NCBI GenBank assembly: GCA_013289955.1 | Contig: JABCYZ010000028.1 | Coordinates: 1 to 64,000 of the forward strand | DNA: 64,000 bases | Source of the DNA: Acidobacteriota bacterium | GTDB lineage: Bacteria; Acidobacteriota; Terriglobia; Acidiferrales; UBA7541 | Reading direction: 5' to 3' | Part shown: piece after piece, positions 62,863 through 64,000 of the stretch | Position numbering within the stretch: the stretch's first letter is position 1 | Layout: the number at the start of each line of letters is the position of its first letter | Position numbers and translations under genes: made by a program | The notes under the pieces: model-generated | Seen by the model: the letters and a program-made list of their open reading frames with translations, nothing else | What the model was told of the DNA's origin: nothing | Database searches by the model: none

Positions 62863-63699
62863 TCAGCCGACGCGGGCGAGCCTGCGGATCGAGAGCGCCG
62901 TGAGAAACACTGTGACGCCGCCGAGAACCGCCAGGTGCACAGCGGACTTCCCATAGAAAGTCATTCCCAGAGCGGCAAAGACCAGCTGTTGCAGATGATA
63001 GCTCGGCCAAAGGGGGGATATTGTCCGCAGAAACTTTGGCAGCGGGTAGAAGAGACCGGAAACGTGCATCATCGGCACGTAGATGAGGTTCACGAACGCG
63101 ATGGCCGCTTTGCCGGAGGCGCGCGTACCAATGAACAAACCGATGGCGCAGAAGGGCAGAGACCCCAGGATATTGATCGCCGTGACGCGAGCGCATTGAG
63201 CAAAGGTCAGCGGTAAATGCCCGAGCAACAGAGCCGCAGAGATCATTGTGGCCATTGTGATCAATGCGAAGAGCATGGTCATGAGCAGTTTTGCAAGCAG
63301 GTAAGAGCCGGCTGGCGCGGGCAAGGCGCGCTTGAGCGTGAGAAGTCCTTGTTCGCGCTCCGTGGCGATGGTGGCGCCGAAGCCAAACATTCCCGGGCCC
63401 ATTACGCCGAATACGGCGAACGCGGCGAAGAGAAACTTTCCTGTGGACGGGTCGTTTCGAACCGCATCTCCGAACAGGACAACTCCGAATAGCAGGTACA
63501 GGGCTACCGGAAGAAACAAAAACGGCAGGGAGAAACCGAGCACGCGAAACATGCGCAGGGATTCGAATCGGGCTTCGGTGAGATAGGCGCGCAACAGCCG
63601 GGCAGAGGTCATCACGTCCGCGAGAGGCGAATCGCCAGAAGGATCGAACCGCTCTGGAGTTTCTAACGAGTTGGGATTTTCGAACGAAGTGACATTCAT
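62863..63699 (-). CDS. ABC-2 type transporter permease
   Basis: Six-TM ABC-2 pattern (FRVLGFSLPFLFLPVALYLLFG, FGVMGPGMFGFGATIATEREQGLLTLKRALPAPAGSYLLAKLL). Start MNVTSFENP overlaps the upstream TGA. Confidence 0.9.
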   Translation of the reverse strand: MNVTSFENPNSLETPERFDPSGDSPLADVMTSARLLRAYLTEARFESLRMFRVLGFSLPFLFLPVALYLLFGVVLFGDAVRNDPSTGKFLFAAFAVFGVMGPGMFGFGATIATEREQGLLTLKRALPAPAGSYLLAKLLMTMLFALITMATMISAALLLGHLPLTFAQCARVTAINILGSLPFCAIGLFIGTRASGKAAIAFVNLIYVPMMHVSGLFYPLPKFLRTISPLWPSYHLQQLVFAALGMTFYGKSAVHLAVLGGVTVFLTALSIRRLARVG

Positions 63700-64000
63700 C
63701 AGGCAGCCTCCTGCGTGAGTTCTGTAAAGGCCTCGGCAAGCCCGGCGCGGCGGACTTCGAGCTCCTGAAGATCCGCATCGGCGGCCAGCAAGCGGCGGAC
63801 GACCGCTTCGGAGTTGCTCGTACTGATCAGCAGGCGCTGCTGATCGCGTGTGACGCTCTCGACCTCCGGCCACCCGGAAATCTGACCGGCGTCCAGTGTT
63901 GTGGAACAGCTGATGTGTTTACGAACAACGAGCGCGCGAATCTCATTGACAGTGCCTGAAGCGATTAGGCGGCCTTTGTTGAGAACCGCGACGCGATTGG
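63699..64000 (-). CDS. ABC transporter ATP-binding protein, C-terminal part (runs off window end)
   Basis: Minus-strand reading to the window edge: NRVAVLNKGRLIASGTVNEIRALVVRKHISCSTTLDAGQISGWPEVESVTRDQQRLLISTSNSEAVVRRLLAADADLQELEVRRAGLAEAFTELTQEAA*. TGATG overlap with the permease start. Confidence 0.85.
   Translation of the reverse strand, partial: NRVAVLNKGRLIASGTVNEIRALVVRKHISCSTTLDAGQISGWPEVESVTRDQQRLLISTSNSEAVVRRLLAADADLQELEVRRAGLAEAFTELTQEAA

Overview
The window looks like a high-GC bacterial chromosome segment, probably Acidobacteriota. That placement is inferred from gene content (VWFA-related protein, TPR/GT-C protein, many TPR proteins, DinB/DnaE2) and was not tested phylogenetically. 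It is mostly housekeeping and cell-envelope genes: mbfA-like ferritin/VIT1, glyA, proS, PBP1A, two TPR proteins, NfeD/slipin, SPOR, lnt, prfB, metK, ahcY, a TldD/TldE-like pair, gltB, dnaE2, dinB, an antiporter, a PiT transporter, an M3 peptidase and an ABC exporter. I saw no rRNA, CRISPR array, intact mobile element or convincing tRNA. The most useful items missing from the ORF track are: (1) prfB with a programmed +1 frameshift at an in-frame TGA, (2) a patatin-like phospholipase remnant with an internal deletion, (3) a NIPSNAP-like gene broken by two apparent 1-nt deletions, (4) three apparent in-frame insertions in DnaE2, (5) a probably leaderless ArsR-family gene with a palindrome across its promoter, and (6) scattered compact hairpins between and inside genes. 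I found no clear-cut new multi-gene system. The best candidates for unfamiliar biology are the DinB/DnaE2 pair with atypical sequence features, a very basic secreted 81-aa protein, and a response regulator with a degenerate receiver domain.
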